Positions 32,407-43,466 of a DNA stretch of 64,000 nt are shown here, in pieces (position 1 is the first letter of the stretch; the number at the start of each line of letters is the position of its first letter). The stretch comes from Tethya wilhelma. Taxonomy: Eukaryota > Porifera > Demospongiae > Tethyida > Tethyidae. Both the position numbers and the translations under genes were made by a program. The stretch covers positions 9,878,984-9,942,983 of the forward strand of contig CAXIPT010000002.1 of the NCBI GenBank assembly GCA_964030475.1. Reading direction: 5' to 3'. The notes under the pieces were generated by a model. That model made no database searches. It was not told the DNA's origin and saw only the letters and a program-made list of their open reading frames with translations.

Positions 32407-33303
32407 TTACCCACAACGGGTCAATTGAAGTCCGCATGTGACTACAGAGTTAGTTGTGTTCCTTAATGTAACATCACCTCCATACAAACTGGTGATAACA
32501 GAACACACACACCTTAACTTTTGATTGTTCTCTGACACCTCCAAAGTAGCAAGAACATGATATCCACCAGAGTCTGTACCTTCCTTTACTTGTTGAACAC
32601 ATTGAGCATTAATTAGAACAGTATCCAAGCTTCTTTCGAGAATGATACTTTCAGTGGTACAGTTTGGTATCACACCACTTCCTTGATTTAGATTTCGTTC
32701 TGTTTGATCAACATTTGTAACATTCATGGTGCACGAATTTTCTATCGATGTTGTACAGTTAAGCTTGTCAATGAGAGACTCAGAACTACTTGAGGTTGAT
32801 GCCACAGTGTTAGTGGCTGCTGTAGTCATAGGATTCGATTGTTGTTGCTCGCTACATGGTGCACAGTTTCCATCACCATTTTGTCGCATTGCTGAGAATA
32901 GGGTCACAGGCAAAATGATTGCCAAGGAAACTGTTACAATCTGTAGTGTAACTAGACCAATGATTGTTAAAGCCAAGCAGCGTTTTGTCCGAACAGCTGA
33001 AATTTTTCCATTTTCTTTGCGAAACCTCGAACTTTCCAGTAGAGTGCCCCCTAAGTTTGCAGCAGTCAAGTCTCTGTCTTTCTTGATTTTGTGTTTTCTA
33101 AGAGTTTGGTAGCAGTGGACTCTGTTCACTTTGTCTGCTTGGAGATCGGTATAGGTCTCCTCAGCTTCTGCATCACCATTCACAGTGAGATAAGTGTTTT
33201 CAAAGCCTCTATCTCCTCTCTGGTGTAAATCTGTCACAACATAGGCATCACTGTAGACACATGAGGCTTCAAATTCTTCTCCTTCGAAGATGCGATCACC
33301 CAT
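32407..33303 (-). CDS. Single-pass type II membrane protein with tandem cytoplasmic tyrosines, copy 1, 298 aa
   Basis: One exon. Residues 1-108 are polar and lack a signal peptide. A basic RTKRC precedes one hydrophobic helix (LALTIIGLVTLQIVTVSLAI, about 109-130). The rest is Ser/Thr-rich with N-glycosylation sites (NCTT, NVTN, NNTN-like) and six or more cysteines, so the predicted orientation is N-terminus inside. The cytoplasmic part has DAYVVTDL, ENTYLTVNG and EETYTDLQ; YLTV and YTDL are nine residues apart, an ITAM-like spacing with Val in the first motif. No known ectodomain is recognised. It lies tail to tail with the polytopic gene (278 bp between stops). Signalling through phosphotyrosine is inference. 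Confidence 0.7.
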   Translation of the reverse strand: MGDRIFEGEEFEASCVYSDAYVVTDLHQRGDRGFENTYLTVNGDAEAEETYTDLQADKVNRVHCYQTLRKHKIKKDRDLTAANLGGTLLESSRFRKENGKISAVRTKRCLALTIIGLVTLQIVTVSLAIILPVTLFSAMRQNGDGNCAPCSEQQQSNPMTTAATNTVASTSSSSESLIDKLNCTTSIENSCTMNVTNVDQTERNLNQGSGVIPNCTTESIILERSLDTVLINAQCVQQVKEGTDSGGYHVLATLEVSENNQKLRCVCSVITSLYGGDVTLRNTTNSVVTCGLQLTRCG

Positions 33304-34457
33304 TTTCCAGCAGCTTTTATGACTAAGCCTATTCTGTGTTTATATTCTTATAATATCTTGCACTGATAAGCCTACTTAATAAAATGACAAGTCTTATAAT
33401 AGTAGACGATCTATAGGCAAGCTGTTGTCTTCATATTGACATGAAAATGATTGTTACTAACTCAAGAGGTATTCCCCTTCATGCCTTAAGTGTACACATT
33501 GACAATGTGTGCAGCTGCTGGTTAGATGCATTTGCTTAGCAACCCTTGTATAACTTCACTGTTGACACATCATGTGGTGTACTAGCTGCATACCTTATAT
33601 GAACACCGAATATAGTCACCATACAAATGTTTAGGTTTCCACCCTATCAACAACTATTATAACTTAGATCTGTGATTGCAATGTACTATGTGCTGTAGCC
33701 ATATGAATGCTTATAGAAGGAAACAAGACATTCCTTATTCGTCAGTTGTGATTCTCCTAGTCCTAGGGCCTCAGGAGTTATATATACATTGTAATGTGTC
33801 TTCACTTGTAGAGCTTAAGGCAGTAAAGAGCTAGTCATGAGTAAGAGTAACAAAGCAAATTTAGTTTGTTTGGGTTATAATATACAATTTACATGTAGCA
33901 ACTATAGCCAGCCACTTAGGACCACAGTCAATATTATAGCTCCAAGTATATATCTCTGCTTTTGAAAAAAAAAAAAAAGCTACAGGCCAGCATATACTGC
34001 TGCTTGCAATAATAATAGATACAATTCATGCAGTCATGTAACTTCGATCGGGCCAGTGCATTCATAGCAATTTTAATTGTACACATGTGAAGCTCATGCA
34101 ATTGATCTACTTTCAATTATTCCAGTTTTGGGGGGCACTAAATGTATACTTTGCGATAATATGAAGCCATATTTTGAGAGTATTTACATAATTATGTTTA
34201 TATTCAGTGAGAACAGGTCAAAAAATTTAATAATAGTTAATGGACAAAATGTTCATAATAATATATACACGCAATGTTGTTTAGATAATACTCTGCATAA
34301 TAATTTATATATAGTTTCATAATAACAATAGATAACAATAATATAGATAGTTTTCTCTCTCAATTCAAATCGATTAAAAAAAAACAACAAAAAGTACATC
34401 ATCATAAATAACTGACTAAAAACAAAACGAAAAAAAAAACAACAACAAAAAAGAAAC
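33304..34457. other. Spacer; no gene seen
   Basis: 33304-33785 is the end of the segmental duplication. 33786-34457 is AT-rich with poly-A/T runs next to the 3' end of the disordered-protein gene, probably including its 3' UTR. Confidence 0.5.
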
Positions 34458-36762
34458 TTACACATCAATCACGTAAAAATCTTTGCCAAATTTGGCAGTA
34501 GGATACGACCCCTGAGACCTAACACCAGCACTACCTACAGCAGCAGTAGTGGCCCCCTGTCCCCCACGAGGGGGACCCGTGGTACGTGTATTCGGGGGGT
34601 AATAACTGTTATGCCCCCTCTCTCCCTGTGCTCGTTGTGGTTGCCTGTGTGCTTGTTGTGGGTGGTTTGCGTAAGGAAAAGTGTGCAAACGATCTCTAGA
34701 ATGTGCCTGTTGCTGCGAAGGAGGGCGTACTGTGTAACCCTGTTGCTGCATGGCTCCAGTGTGTCTTCGACCACTACTACCACCACCGCTGTAGTCATGA
34801 CGATACGAGCTGCTCGTCTGTTGAGAAGCTCGACTCGACGATCGGCCTCTCTCTTCCTGTTCGATATTTGGATCATTAGCTGTGGCATAAACATGAGTCT
34901 GCTTTTGATACGGTTGTGAGGGAACATGAGTAGCCGGGTCGCGGACCATTGGATAGCCACTACGAGAATCATATGGCTCCGTTCTTTGCATCCAACTGAG
35001 TATATGCATCTTTCTTCCTTGTCTGGCTTGCCCTTCGAGAGAATTGAGGTGATCCTGAAACGATTTGTTTACAGCTTGCGTATTCGGTGATGGGGTATCC
35101 CTGTCATGGTTGGGAGGATTTTGGCTGAAGTAAGTAGGAGAGTTGGGAAGGGAGTCTTCTCCTTCTGTAGGAGGTGAGCGCTCGTGAAAGTGTGAACTCT
35201 GAGCAGGTCGGTCCGATACCTGCCCAGAGTTGAAAGTTTGTGCTCTGCGTACATCTTGTACGTGGTGGTACTGTTGTCTCTGTGGCTTGTAGTTCTGTGA
35301 CCGTGCATTTGTTTGGTGACTGAATGTATTTGAACGAGGTGGTTGTTGTTGTTGACCAGCAGGCGGTGGCATTCCACTGCTGCCAGATATCGGTTGAAAC
35401 TGGCCACGATTTGAGGAAGTACCGTCGATACTACCACTTCGGCCCATTCCTTGGGGTTGTGGGTACGAATACGAAGGAGATACAACGTCACTGTGTGCAA
35501 AGGGGGTGGTAGGAGCCGAGCTTTGGCTAGGACTACGTGGACCCATGTCGATTCTTCCACTACCAAACCTCGAGGGGTCGCCATTCGGGGGTTCTTGGCC
35601 ACGAGGAAGACTAAGACTGTTGGGATGGCCACCGGTCTGTTGGTGATGGTGCTTCTTTTGAGCTGCCTCCTGTCTGTACCGTTGGTAGGAGTACTTTGAG
35701 GTTGTCGTACTACTTTCGGAGAACGAAGCAGCCTTCTTTGGTTGAGCTGAACCCGTTCGGCCATTTTCAACAACAACATTTTGTGAACTTGGAACAACTT
35801 CTCCTCTTTCTAATACAGAACGAGGCACATCGTAAGTGGCATAGCTAGAACGATTTACATTTTGTTCTTCCACAGCACTTGTAGCTGTATGCAAAGGTGA
35901 CACAGTTCGTGTGGACTCTTTATTTGCCTGCTGCTCATGAGAATCTGGACTTCGACCTTTAACGTTAGTGGGCTCAGGTAAGGTAACTCGCTCTATATCG
36001 GGTGATGGTTGATGTCTTACAATACCTTCTGATACCTCGATGCGATTGACTTGTGGTGAATTATTGTACGCCGGGGAAACGGCTGAAGCTCGTGGGGAAC
36101 GAGAACCAGGTGTCTCAGCCGAGTGAGGCCGACGGACTTCATCTGAGGCGGTGAATAATGGCTCACGTTGTGCTGAGTTCTCAGAGTTGGGTAGGTTTGC
36201 ACCCACCGGCTGAGCATTTGGTCGGACACGATTCACAAAGCTGGCTATTTCTGGAGGAAGGCGAGAAGTATCGCAAGCACTAAAGGACCGCACGTGATCT
36301 TCATTGCTTCTTGCTTCGAGAGTGCTACTTGGTACGATTGTGCCTTGTTTCAAGAAGAGTTTTGGATCGAATTGAGCCTCTTTTTTAGCTGGTCGGCTAC
36401 TTGAGAAAGTGTTGCCACTAATGGAAGGCTTCAGTGGCTGCGTTGCCTTTTGTAATGAGGCACCAGACGGCTTGTAGGCATGTAGGTCGTCAAAGACCCT
36501 CTGACTGTTACCCTGGTGATTATCAAGCAGAACATAATAATATCGAATTAATGTCATTAATTTCAGGGGTTATTTGATTAAATATTTTACCTCAAGTTCT
36601 TGGGAGAGTTCAACAAGGTGACCAAGATGTCCAGGGGGTGGGGGAAGAATCTGTACACAAAGAAAGATGCAATTTTGTGCCATAAAAATTTCACAATGTT
36701 TTTATGCTTAGTAATACTGAAACACGCACACACGCACGAACACACACATACACACACACACA

Positions 36763-36813
<51 letters not shown>

Positions 36814-39581
36814 ACACACACACACGCACGTACGCACAAATTGTATCAATGGTAGTAATTTTTTCTACGCTCACTCTCATGCAAAACTTGGTTGTTCACC
36901 CAACTTGTAGATGTTGACCCTGGAGACCATTTGTGTCCTCCTACATCCCATGACAACAGTTGTAGAGCTAATCTTGTGTATCTCTGTCTGTGTAGGTGGT
37001 AATGGCCCCTCATGAGCAAGCTGAGGCTTTCATNTCGCAAAGATCAATCCCTACACTTACATCTCCAAACTCTTGAGGAGAAGGATCGGTGGTCATAGTA
37101 AACTGAAATTGTCCCGACGAGGTGGACTCGGGTGGGGACAAAGGGGCAACTATCTCAGGAACGGTGCTGTGACTGCCCGTCAGTCCGGCGGACAATGGAA
37201 CACTGGAGGAGGCTCGTGAAGAAACTCCCCTCTCTCCATCAAGACTCTCGCTGCGGGCATTCTCTAGTCGGTCATAGATCGGTGAATCAGCCTTCAAGAA
37301 GTTTCGTGGATCAACTGCCATCGGTTCTTTTGCAAAATCAGCAAGATCTAGAGTCTTCATGCGATCTTCCAAAGCTACAGGACTAGCTTCATTGCCACCA
37401 ACCTGTCGACCAGAACTAGGCATGCTAACGTCTTCACGTTTGTTAGTAGTTGCAAAATGTTTATCGAAAGTCTTCTGAGATTCTTTCAAGCTCTTTTCCA
37501 AGTTTTTCCTCTCTTTTCTTGCGTGGACAGCGCGTTCAACTCGCATATCCACAACCTCATTGCTAGGGACGTCATCTTGAGGCCTCTCACTTGCTTCGGT
37601 TTCCCTCGGGACTTCTCGGTGGGTCTTTGGTGGCGATGCTCTCGTATGTGAAGTGGACGTGGAGTTTGACCTACCTGGACTAAAAGTGTTAGGAGGGCCT
37701 ACTGGTTCGTTTGTCAACGCTATTGCACTACCTTCGTTTATGAGGTCCTCGATTGCTTGATCGAGTTCATCAGAAGTGGCAGAATAATGCCTCGCGGAGG
37801 AAGTGTTTGGCGCTTTGTTTTGTTTGGGTAGACCCCTGTGATTAGGAGATCGGGAATCAAACTGACTTCGATCAGAGGGCTCACGATGGCTTCTCTCTCC
37901 CGTTCTAGTTGACAGGTGTCTTTCTTGAGACGGCTGTTCAGCAGCTTGAGATCTCTGTGAAGGATGGCCCAGCTGTTGCAACCGTTGTGCTTGTTGGCTG
38001 TCTGGGGAGGGGGACTTGTAGGGGGGCGGGGCAGGTGATGTGGGAAGAGGATACTGCTGTTCCTTTTGCTCCATCTCTCGTTGGCGGTTTTGTTCGGGAA
38101 AACTTGTACGAGCAGTAGCAGAAGTTGCAATACCTCTGGTGTGCTCTTTAGGTGATACACGTTGGTCATGTGATCTATGATGATGGTCATGTGATCTATG
38201 GTGATGGTCACGTGACCGAGAATGACTGTCATGTGATAACTGTCTACGATTGTGTTCCCACATATCTCTTTGGGGATCAGTAGGGACTTTATATTCTATT
38301 CTCACATGGTGTGGATGTACTTGAGGACTATCATGACTACCACGGCCACTTCCACTCTCCTGAGATGAAGAATAATACTCTCTGCAAGTAAAGAACAAAA
38401 CGGATAGCAAGAAACATAACATTTACTTTCAAGTAGCTATATACTAGACTTAATTCTTGTTTACCAACCCAGTTTATATACGCAGATTGAATTGGTGAAC
38501 AAGAATTAAATTTAATAATGACTAACACCCAACCAGAAACTCACTTACGAAAAAAAAACAACTATACCTATAGCTGAAAGGATTACCAAGCAAGACTAGT
38601 AATACTCATTTTTTTATTTTACTATAACTTTTAGTGAAACTGCTAACTAGGCAGTTGGTCTAATAAAGCAATTACAAAATCCATACCTGTGTTGCTGTTG
38701 ATCTTCTATCCAGTTTTGCACAAGTTGCTGTCCGTTTCTCTTCTTCTTGTGTTCCCTTCCACCTGTGTGTGAAGAGCCTGGAAAATATGGCGATGATCGT
38801 GCCGCTTGAGCTGTGTCGTTTCGTGGGGGTTTCGGAGGGGGATGCTCCTCTTCGTTATCTCCTGTGTGGTACGGTCGATGTCCATTGGTGAAGGAGGGGG
38901 GGAGAGTGGAGGAGTGATAGTGGTGAGGATGTGGAGAGTGAGGCTGTGAGGGTGTGAGGGTACAATGTATAAGGGTGTGAAACATAATTGATAAGAATTA
39001 GGCTATAATGATGATTATGTAAATTTAAAAAGAAATGTTCAAACTTACACTAGACTTGGATCTTTCACTGGTGCTACTCGTACCACCAGCCACACCCACT
39101 TGTTGCAACAGACCACTCCCCTTCAAGTCGCTCCTCGAAGACCCTTCCTCATCGTCTCCCAGTTCTGCCGCCAGATCCAACAAAGAGTCATCCATGTCGT
39201 CTCCGGGCTCTTGCGAAAGGTCCTCTGTCATAACAGTACTTCTACTTCGACTTCCACCATTGGAAAGCTGGGGCGTGGAATTCGAATTCATTTGTTGCCG
39301 GGCATCACCATGCCCTCCAGACTGATAGTTGGTCTGTTGCCCGCCATTATGGTGTTGATGTTCCACACTAAGATGGTGGTGCTCATAGGAGTCCCGGGGG
39401 GCTGGTGGGGTCTGTTTCTCACCCGAGAAGGGGGAGCGGTAATCCTGAGTGTGCGTTTGTTGCTGCTGTACCTGGGTAGGTACGTCGTCCGGAAAAACGG
39501 GTATTTCTGGTCCAGCTTCCGATTTAGGCGACAGTGCTTCTTCGCTCATCAAAGTACTTGCTGGACTCGTTGGACTGCTAA
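34458..39581 (-). CDS. Large disordered Ser/Gln/His-rich protein, 5' end missing, function not recognised
   Basis: Five exons in phase: 39581-39049 (open up to the N at 39582), 38943-38687, 38381-37061, 36650-36591 and 36512-34458, about 1,400 codons. Composition is Ser, Pro, Gln and His rich and mostly disordered, with acidic DDSLLDLAAELGDDEE, basic GGREHKKKRNGQQL, His/Asp/Arg repeats (RSRDHHHRSHDHHHRSHD), Tyr/Gln/Gly-rich stretches, and proline motif ILPPPPGHLGHLVELSQELE. A motif VDPRNFLK / FDPKLFLK occurs in two exons. The C-terminus KDFYVIDV ends with a hydrophobic-x-hydrophobic pattern like a class II PDZ ligand. Many SP and TP sites suggest a phosphoregulated scaffold. I do not recognise the family; an animal junction or cytoskeletal adaptor is a guess. 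Confidence 0.7.
36721..36837. repeat. (CA)n microsatellite in an intron of the disordered-protein gene
   Basis: More than 50 CA units with scattered CG and TA interruptions, between the exons at 37061 and 36650. Confidence 0.95.
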
Positions 39582-39591
39582 NTTAATTTTG

Positions 39592-39682
39592 TTTGACTAG
39601 ATTTTTATGGTGGCCAACATTTTGTATTGTGTCTATGGGACAGTCGGCCCATTCCTACTATACGTACTACCGTACGTATGAT
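39592..39682. repeat. Inverted-copy repeat, partner at 45876-45966
   Basis: TTTGTTTGACTAGATTTTTATGG through CCCATTCCTACTATACGTACTACCGTACGTATG reappears in reverse orientation at 45876-45966. The outer end has TACGTAC / GTACGTA self-complementarity. It starts ten bases after the N at 39582. Confidence 0.75.
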
Positions 39683-39934
39683 TATTATTCCTTTTTAATG
39701 TGGTGCAACTGCACAGCTGTTCATGTGAGTAATCTCCCATAATTTAAATTGCTGATGATCTGGGCTTCACTTTTCACAATAACAAGTTACAATTAAGTGA
39801 GGAAAAGTTTTATTTAAGTCTTGAGTTAGCTATTCAAACTAACAATTAAGTTTGTACCAGCTTCAGAAACTACTCAGCTTGACAACATAATATTATAGCT
39901 GGCAGTGCAAACCTTCGCTGACAAGTGATTTATC

Positions 39935-41803
39935 ATGCCTGGATTCAGAATCACATTGCTGACGTCAGGAGCCATACTCTTACTAACAGCTCAGCCCAAC
40001 ACTGGAACATTCATCAAACCAGCAACTTCATCAAACAAGTATACGACAGCCAACCTTTCTGCACTCAACTCTACCAGCAGCAGCAGCAGCTGCCCTGACT
40101 TGTGGTCACGGATACAGAATGGCTCTTGTGTGTGTGGAGACAGCCTCAATGGTGTTGTAAAATGTAACCGTGTCTCTGTTGATAAATTCAAAGTATCCAT
40201 CCTTGCCTACTACTGTATGACTTACAGCAAGGAGATGAACAAGACACTAGTCGGCCATTGTTCCACAGTGAACTTCTATGCTGGTGGTGCGACACATTCC
40301 AATTACTTTCCTCTAAAGGATGTTCGAAATGTTTCAAAAGATCTCAACAACTTGATGTGCCGCTATGATCGGCGTTGTCTCAATGAGAGTTTTCGTGAGT
40401 GTGACGTTAGAAACTTGCAGCGGACTGGATTGATGTGTGGTGCTTGTGGCGAAGGCTACGCCCCTCCAGTTTATTCCTATGACACAACGTGTGTGAAGTG
40501 CATTGATGGGTATGAGTACAACTGGTTGAAGTATATTGCGATAGCATTTCTTCCTCTCACTGTCTTCTACATCATAGTGGTCCTTTTCAGAATCACAATA
40601 ACTTCAGGAGCAATGAACGGACTGGTTCTTGTCTGTCAAATCATCGCCTCTCCAATCATGGAACGTCTCATGAATAGAGCTACAGATAAACCAAGCATTG
40701 TCACAAAAGCGTTCACTTCAATTTATGGAATATGGAATCTCGATTTTTTCCATGATTCATATTCTCCATTTTGTCTCAGACCGGGAATGCGGACGCTACC
40801 TACTCTTGCATTAGACTACCTTATCGCAGTTTACCCTATACTGTTGATATTCATCACCTACCTCCTAGTAAAGCTGCACGACAACTGTCGAGTTGTTCGG
40901 CAGCTGTGGAGACCATTCAGTAGGTGTTTTTCGCAAATTCATCGCGAGTGGGAAATTCGAAGTTCCCTAGTTTCAATTTTCGTCACATTTCTCATCTTGT
41001 CCTATGTAAAAACACTCAATGTCTCTTTCCTTCTTCTCACAATGAATACCCTTTACGACGTGAACGGTAAAAGGTTGGAAGCTCGTTTCCTCTACTACGA
41101 TGGGACGTACGAATATTTTGGAAAGGAACACCTTCCCTATGCCTTTCTTGCTCTCTTCATGTTAGTCACTTTTAATCTGATTCCACTGGTTCTTCTTTGT
41201 CTCTATCCTTGTCGTTGCTTTCACAAGTGTCTCAACTTTTGCCAAGTACGTTCGCCAGCACTACACATTTTCATGGATACATTTCACAGATGTTACAAAC
41301 TCAAGCCAAAAGACTCCCGTTGGTTTGCTGCTTTCTATCTCATGCTGAGATTGCTCAACCAAATCATCCTATCGATAACCATTGGCCCGTTTTATTTGCC
41401 ATTGTCTGGAATTTTGTACCTTGTGGCGCTTGTCGCTGTTGCTGTCTTTAGACCGTATAAGAAATCTGCATATGTAGTTGTTGATATAGTTCTTCTGGCC
41501 ACGCTATGTGCACTTTTGTTAGGAATTCCTGGGTTTCGTTTTATTGAGACGTATGAACCCAGTGATACAATTTACTTTAGAGTAATTTTTTCAATTTCTA
41601 TTTTGATACCACCTTTTTACGGAGTAGGTTTGCTAGTGTACAAATTATTCCCGTTGAAAGTGTTTGCAAAGATTAAAGATTTTGTTTTAAAAAAACAGCG
41701 AAGAGAAGAGGAGACTACAGTTACACCACATCATTATGGTCTCCAATATGAAGAGTATGCTCCGTTGTTGAAAACACCAACCATTACTGTGAACAGGCCT
41801 TAA
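39935..41803 (+). CDS. Polytopic membrane protein with Cys-rich ectodomain, copy 2, intact, 622 aa
   Basis: One exon. Signal peptide (LLTSGAILLLTAQ). A Ser/Thr-rich and Cys-rich ectodomain to about residue 205 has CPDLWSRIQNGSCVCGDSL, several N-glycosylation sites (NMT-like, NVSK, NESF) and GLMCGACGEGYAPPVYSYD then CVKC, an EGF/receptor-like Cys pattern. About eight membrane helices follow, including YIAIAFLPLTVFYIIVVLF, LDYLIAVYPILLIFITYLLV, IFVTFLILSYVKTLNVSFLL, FLALFMLVTFNLIPLVLLCL, and VVDIVLLATLCALLLGI. The cytoplasmic tail has YGLQYEEYAPLL, with a YxxL-type sorting or phosphotyrosine motif. I recall families of this kind in sponges but cannot name a function; receptor or channel-like roles are possible. 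It pairs tail to tail with the gene at 42087-42980. Confidence 0.8.
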   Translation: MPGFRITLLTSGAILLLTAQPNTGTFIKPATSSNKYTTANLSALNSTSSSSSCPDLWSRIQNGSCVCGDSLNGVVKCNRVSVDKFKVSILAYYCMTYSKEMNKTLVGHCSTVNFYAGGATHSNYFPLKDVRNVSKDLNNLMCRYDRRCLNESFRECDVRNLQRTGLMCGACGEGYAPPVYSYDTTCVKCIDGYEYNWLKYIAIAFLPLTVFYIIVVLFRITITSGAMNGLVLVCQIIASPIMERLMNRATDKPSIVTKAFTSIYGIWNLDFFHDSYSPFCLRPGMRTLPTLALDYLIAVYPILLIFITYLLVKLHDNCRVVRQLWRPFSRCFSQIHREWEIRSSLVSIFVTFLILSYVKTLNVSFLLLTMNTLYDVNGKRLEARFLYYDGTYEYFGKEHLPYAFLALFMLVTFNLIPLVLLCLYPCRCFHKCLNFCQVRSPALHIFMDTFHRCYKLKPKDSRWFAAFYLMLRLLNQIILSITIGPFYLPLSGILYLVALVAVAVFRPYKKSAYVVVDIVLLATLCALLLGIPGFRFIETYEPSDTIYFRVIFSISILIPPFYGVGLLVYKLFPLKVFAKIKDFVLKKQRREEETTVTPHHYGLQYEEYAPLLKTPTITVNRP

Positions 41804-42086
41804 GTAACTACTTGTAGATTTGCAGTGAGTGTTATAGTAATCAACATAGCTAGATCGATGGATGTACTAAGTTTAATTTTTGTTTGGTTATGCATAATAT
41901 TATTATTATTATAATAAATGTATGTAAATAAATAATATCAATCCAAACTTCGGACATAATATAATATTATAATTTTGTATATGAAGCATCAATCACATGT
42001 GCTTTGTGTCAATAATTCAGATTATAGTGTTAGATGTTCGTTTATTATCACAATCATATTATGTAGTGATTACAAAACTCTTGAAA

Positions 42087-42980
42087 TTACCCACAACGGG
42101 TCAATTGGAGTCCGCATGAGACTACAGAGTTAGTTGTGTTACTCAATGTAACATCACCTCCATACAAACTGGTGATAACAGAGCACACACACCTCAACTT
42201 TTGATTGTTCTCTGACACCTCCAAAGTAGCAAGAACATGATATCCACCAGAGTCTGTACCTTCCTTTACTTGTTGAACACATTGAGCATTAATTAGAACA
42301 GTATCCAAGCTTCTTTCGAGAATGATACTTTCAGTGGTACAGTTTGGTATCACACCACTTCCTTGCCTTAGGGTTCGTTCCATTTGATCAGCATTTGTAA
42401 CGCTCATGGTGCACGAATTTTCTATCGATGTTGTACAGTTAAGCTTGTCAATGAGAGAAGAACTACTTGAGGTTGATGCCACAGTGTTAGTGGCTGCTGT
42501 AGTCACAGGATTCGATTGTTGTTGCTCGCTACATGGTGCACAGTTTCCATCACCATTTTGTCGCATTGCTGAGAATAGGGACACAGGCAAAATGATTGCC
42601 AAGGAAACTGTTACAATCTGTAGTGTAACTAGACCAATGATTGTTAAAGCCAGACATCGTTTTTTCCGATCAGCTGAAATTTTTCCATTTTCTTTGCGAA
42701 ACCTCGAATTTTCCAGTAGAGTGCCCCCCAGGTTTGCAGCAGTCAAGTCTCTGTCTTTCTTGATTTTGTGTTTTCTAAGAGTTTGGTAGCAGTGGACTCT
42801 GTTCACTTTGTCTGCTTGGAGATCGGTATAGGTTTCTTCAGCTTCATCTTCACCATTCACAGTGAGATAAGTGTTTTCAAAGCCTCTATCTCCTCTCTGG
42901 TGTAAATCAGTCACAACATAGGCATCACTGTAGACACATGAGGCTTCAAATTCTTCTCCTTCGAAGATGCGATCACCCAT
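42087..42980 (-). CDS. Single-pass type II membrane protein with tandem cytoplasmic tyrosines, copy 2, 297 aa
   Basis: Paralogue of 32407-33303, about 95% identical. It keeps DAYVVTDL, ENTYLTVNG and EETYTDLQ, the basic DRKKRC before the TM helix LALTIIGLVTLQIVTVSLAI, and all ectodomain cysteines. Changes cluster in the Ser-rich stalk (one Glu-Ser pair deleted) and around NADQMERTLRQGSG. Conservation of the tyrosines and cysteines against change in the stalk suggests function is kept in both copies. Confidence 0.7.
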   Translation of the reverse strand: MGDRIFEGEEFEASCVYSDAYVVTDLHQRGDRGFENTYLTVNGEDEAEETYTDLQADKVNRVHCYQTLRKHKIKKDRDLTAANLGGTLLENSRFRKENGKISADRKKRCLALTIIGLVTLQIVTVSLAIILPVSLFSAMRQNGDGNCAPCSEQQQSNPVTTAATNTVASTSSSSSLIDKLNCTTSIENSCTMSVTNADQMERTLRQGSGVIPNCTTESIILERSLDTVLINAQCVQQVKEGTDSGGYHVLATLEVSENNQKLRCVCSVITSLYGGDVTLSNTTNSVVSCGLQLTRCG

Positions 42981-43466
42981 TTTCCAGCAGCTTTTATGAC
43001 TAACCTTATTCAGTGTTTATATTCTTATAATAAGTATTATATCTTGCACTGATAAGCCTACTTAATAAAATGACAAGTCTTATAATAGTAGACGATCTAT
43101 AGGCAACCTGTTGTCTTCATATTGATTTGAAAATGATTGTTACTAACTCAAGTGGTATTTCCCTTCATGCCTTAACTGTACACATTGACAATGTGTGCAG
43201 CTGCTGGTTAGATGCTATGCTTAGCAACCCTTGTATAACTTCACTGTTGACACATCATGTGGTGCACTAGCTGCATACCTTATATGAACACTGAATATAG
43301 TCACCATACAAATGTTTAGGTTTCCACCCTATCAACAACTAGACTTCTGATTGCAGTGTACCATGAGGCCCTAGGATCACAACTGCATCATGACGAATAA
43401 GGAATGTCTTGTTTCCTTCTATAAGCATTCATGTGGCTACAGCACATCAGGAGTTATATATACACA

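Larger units (their letters stand above)
29998..33785. repeat. 3.8-kb segmental duplication, copy 1 (polytopic + single-pass gene pair)
   Basis: Starts TATTATTCCTTTTATGTGGTG and matches 39684-43459 almost throughout, including spacers and both genes. The copies differ by small indels, a 1-bp frameshift in the polytopic gene and a local inversion at the far end. Confidence 0.95.
39684..43459. repeat. 3.8-kb segmental duplication, copy 2
   Basis: Partner of 29998-33785. Immediately after its end a long-TIR foldback element (43467) is inserted. Confidence 0.95.

Noticed and set aside
36587..36917. Long Cys-Val or His-Thr repeat open frames in several places
   Set aside because: These are translations of (CA)n microsatellites, not genes.
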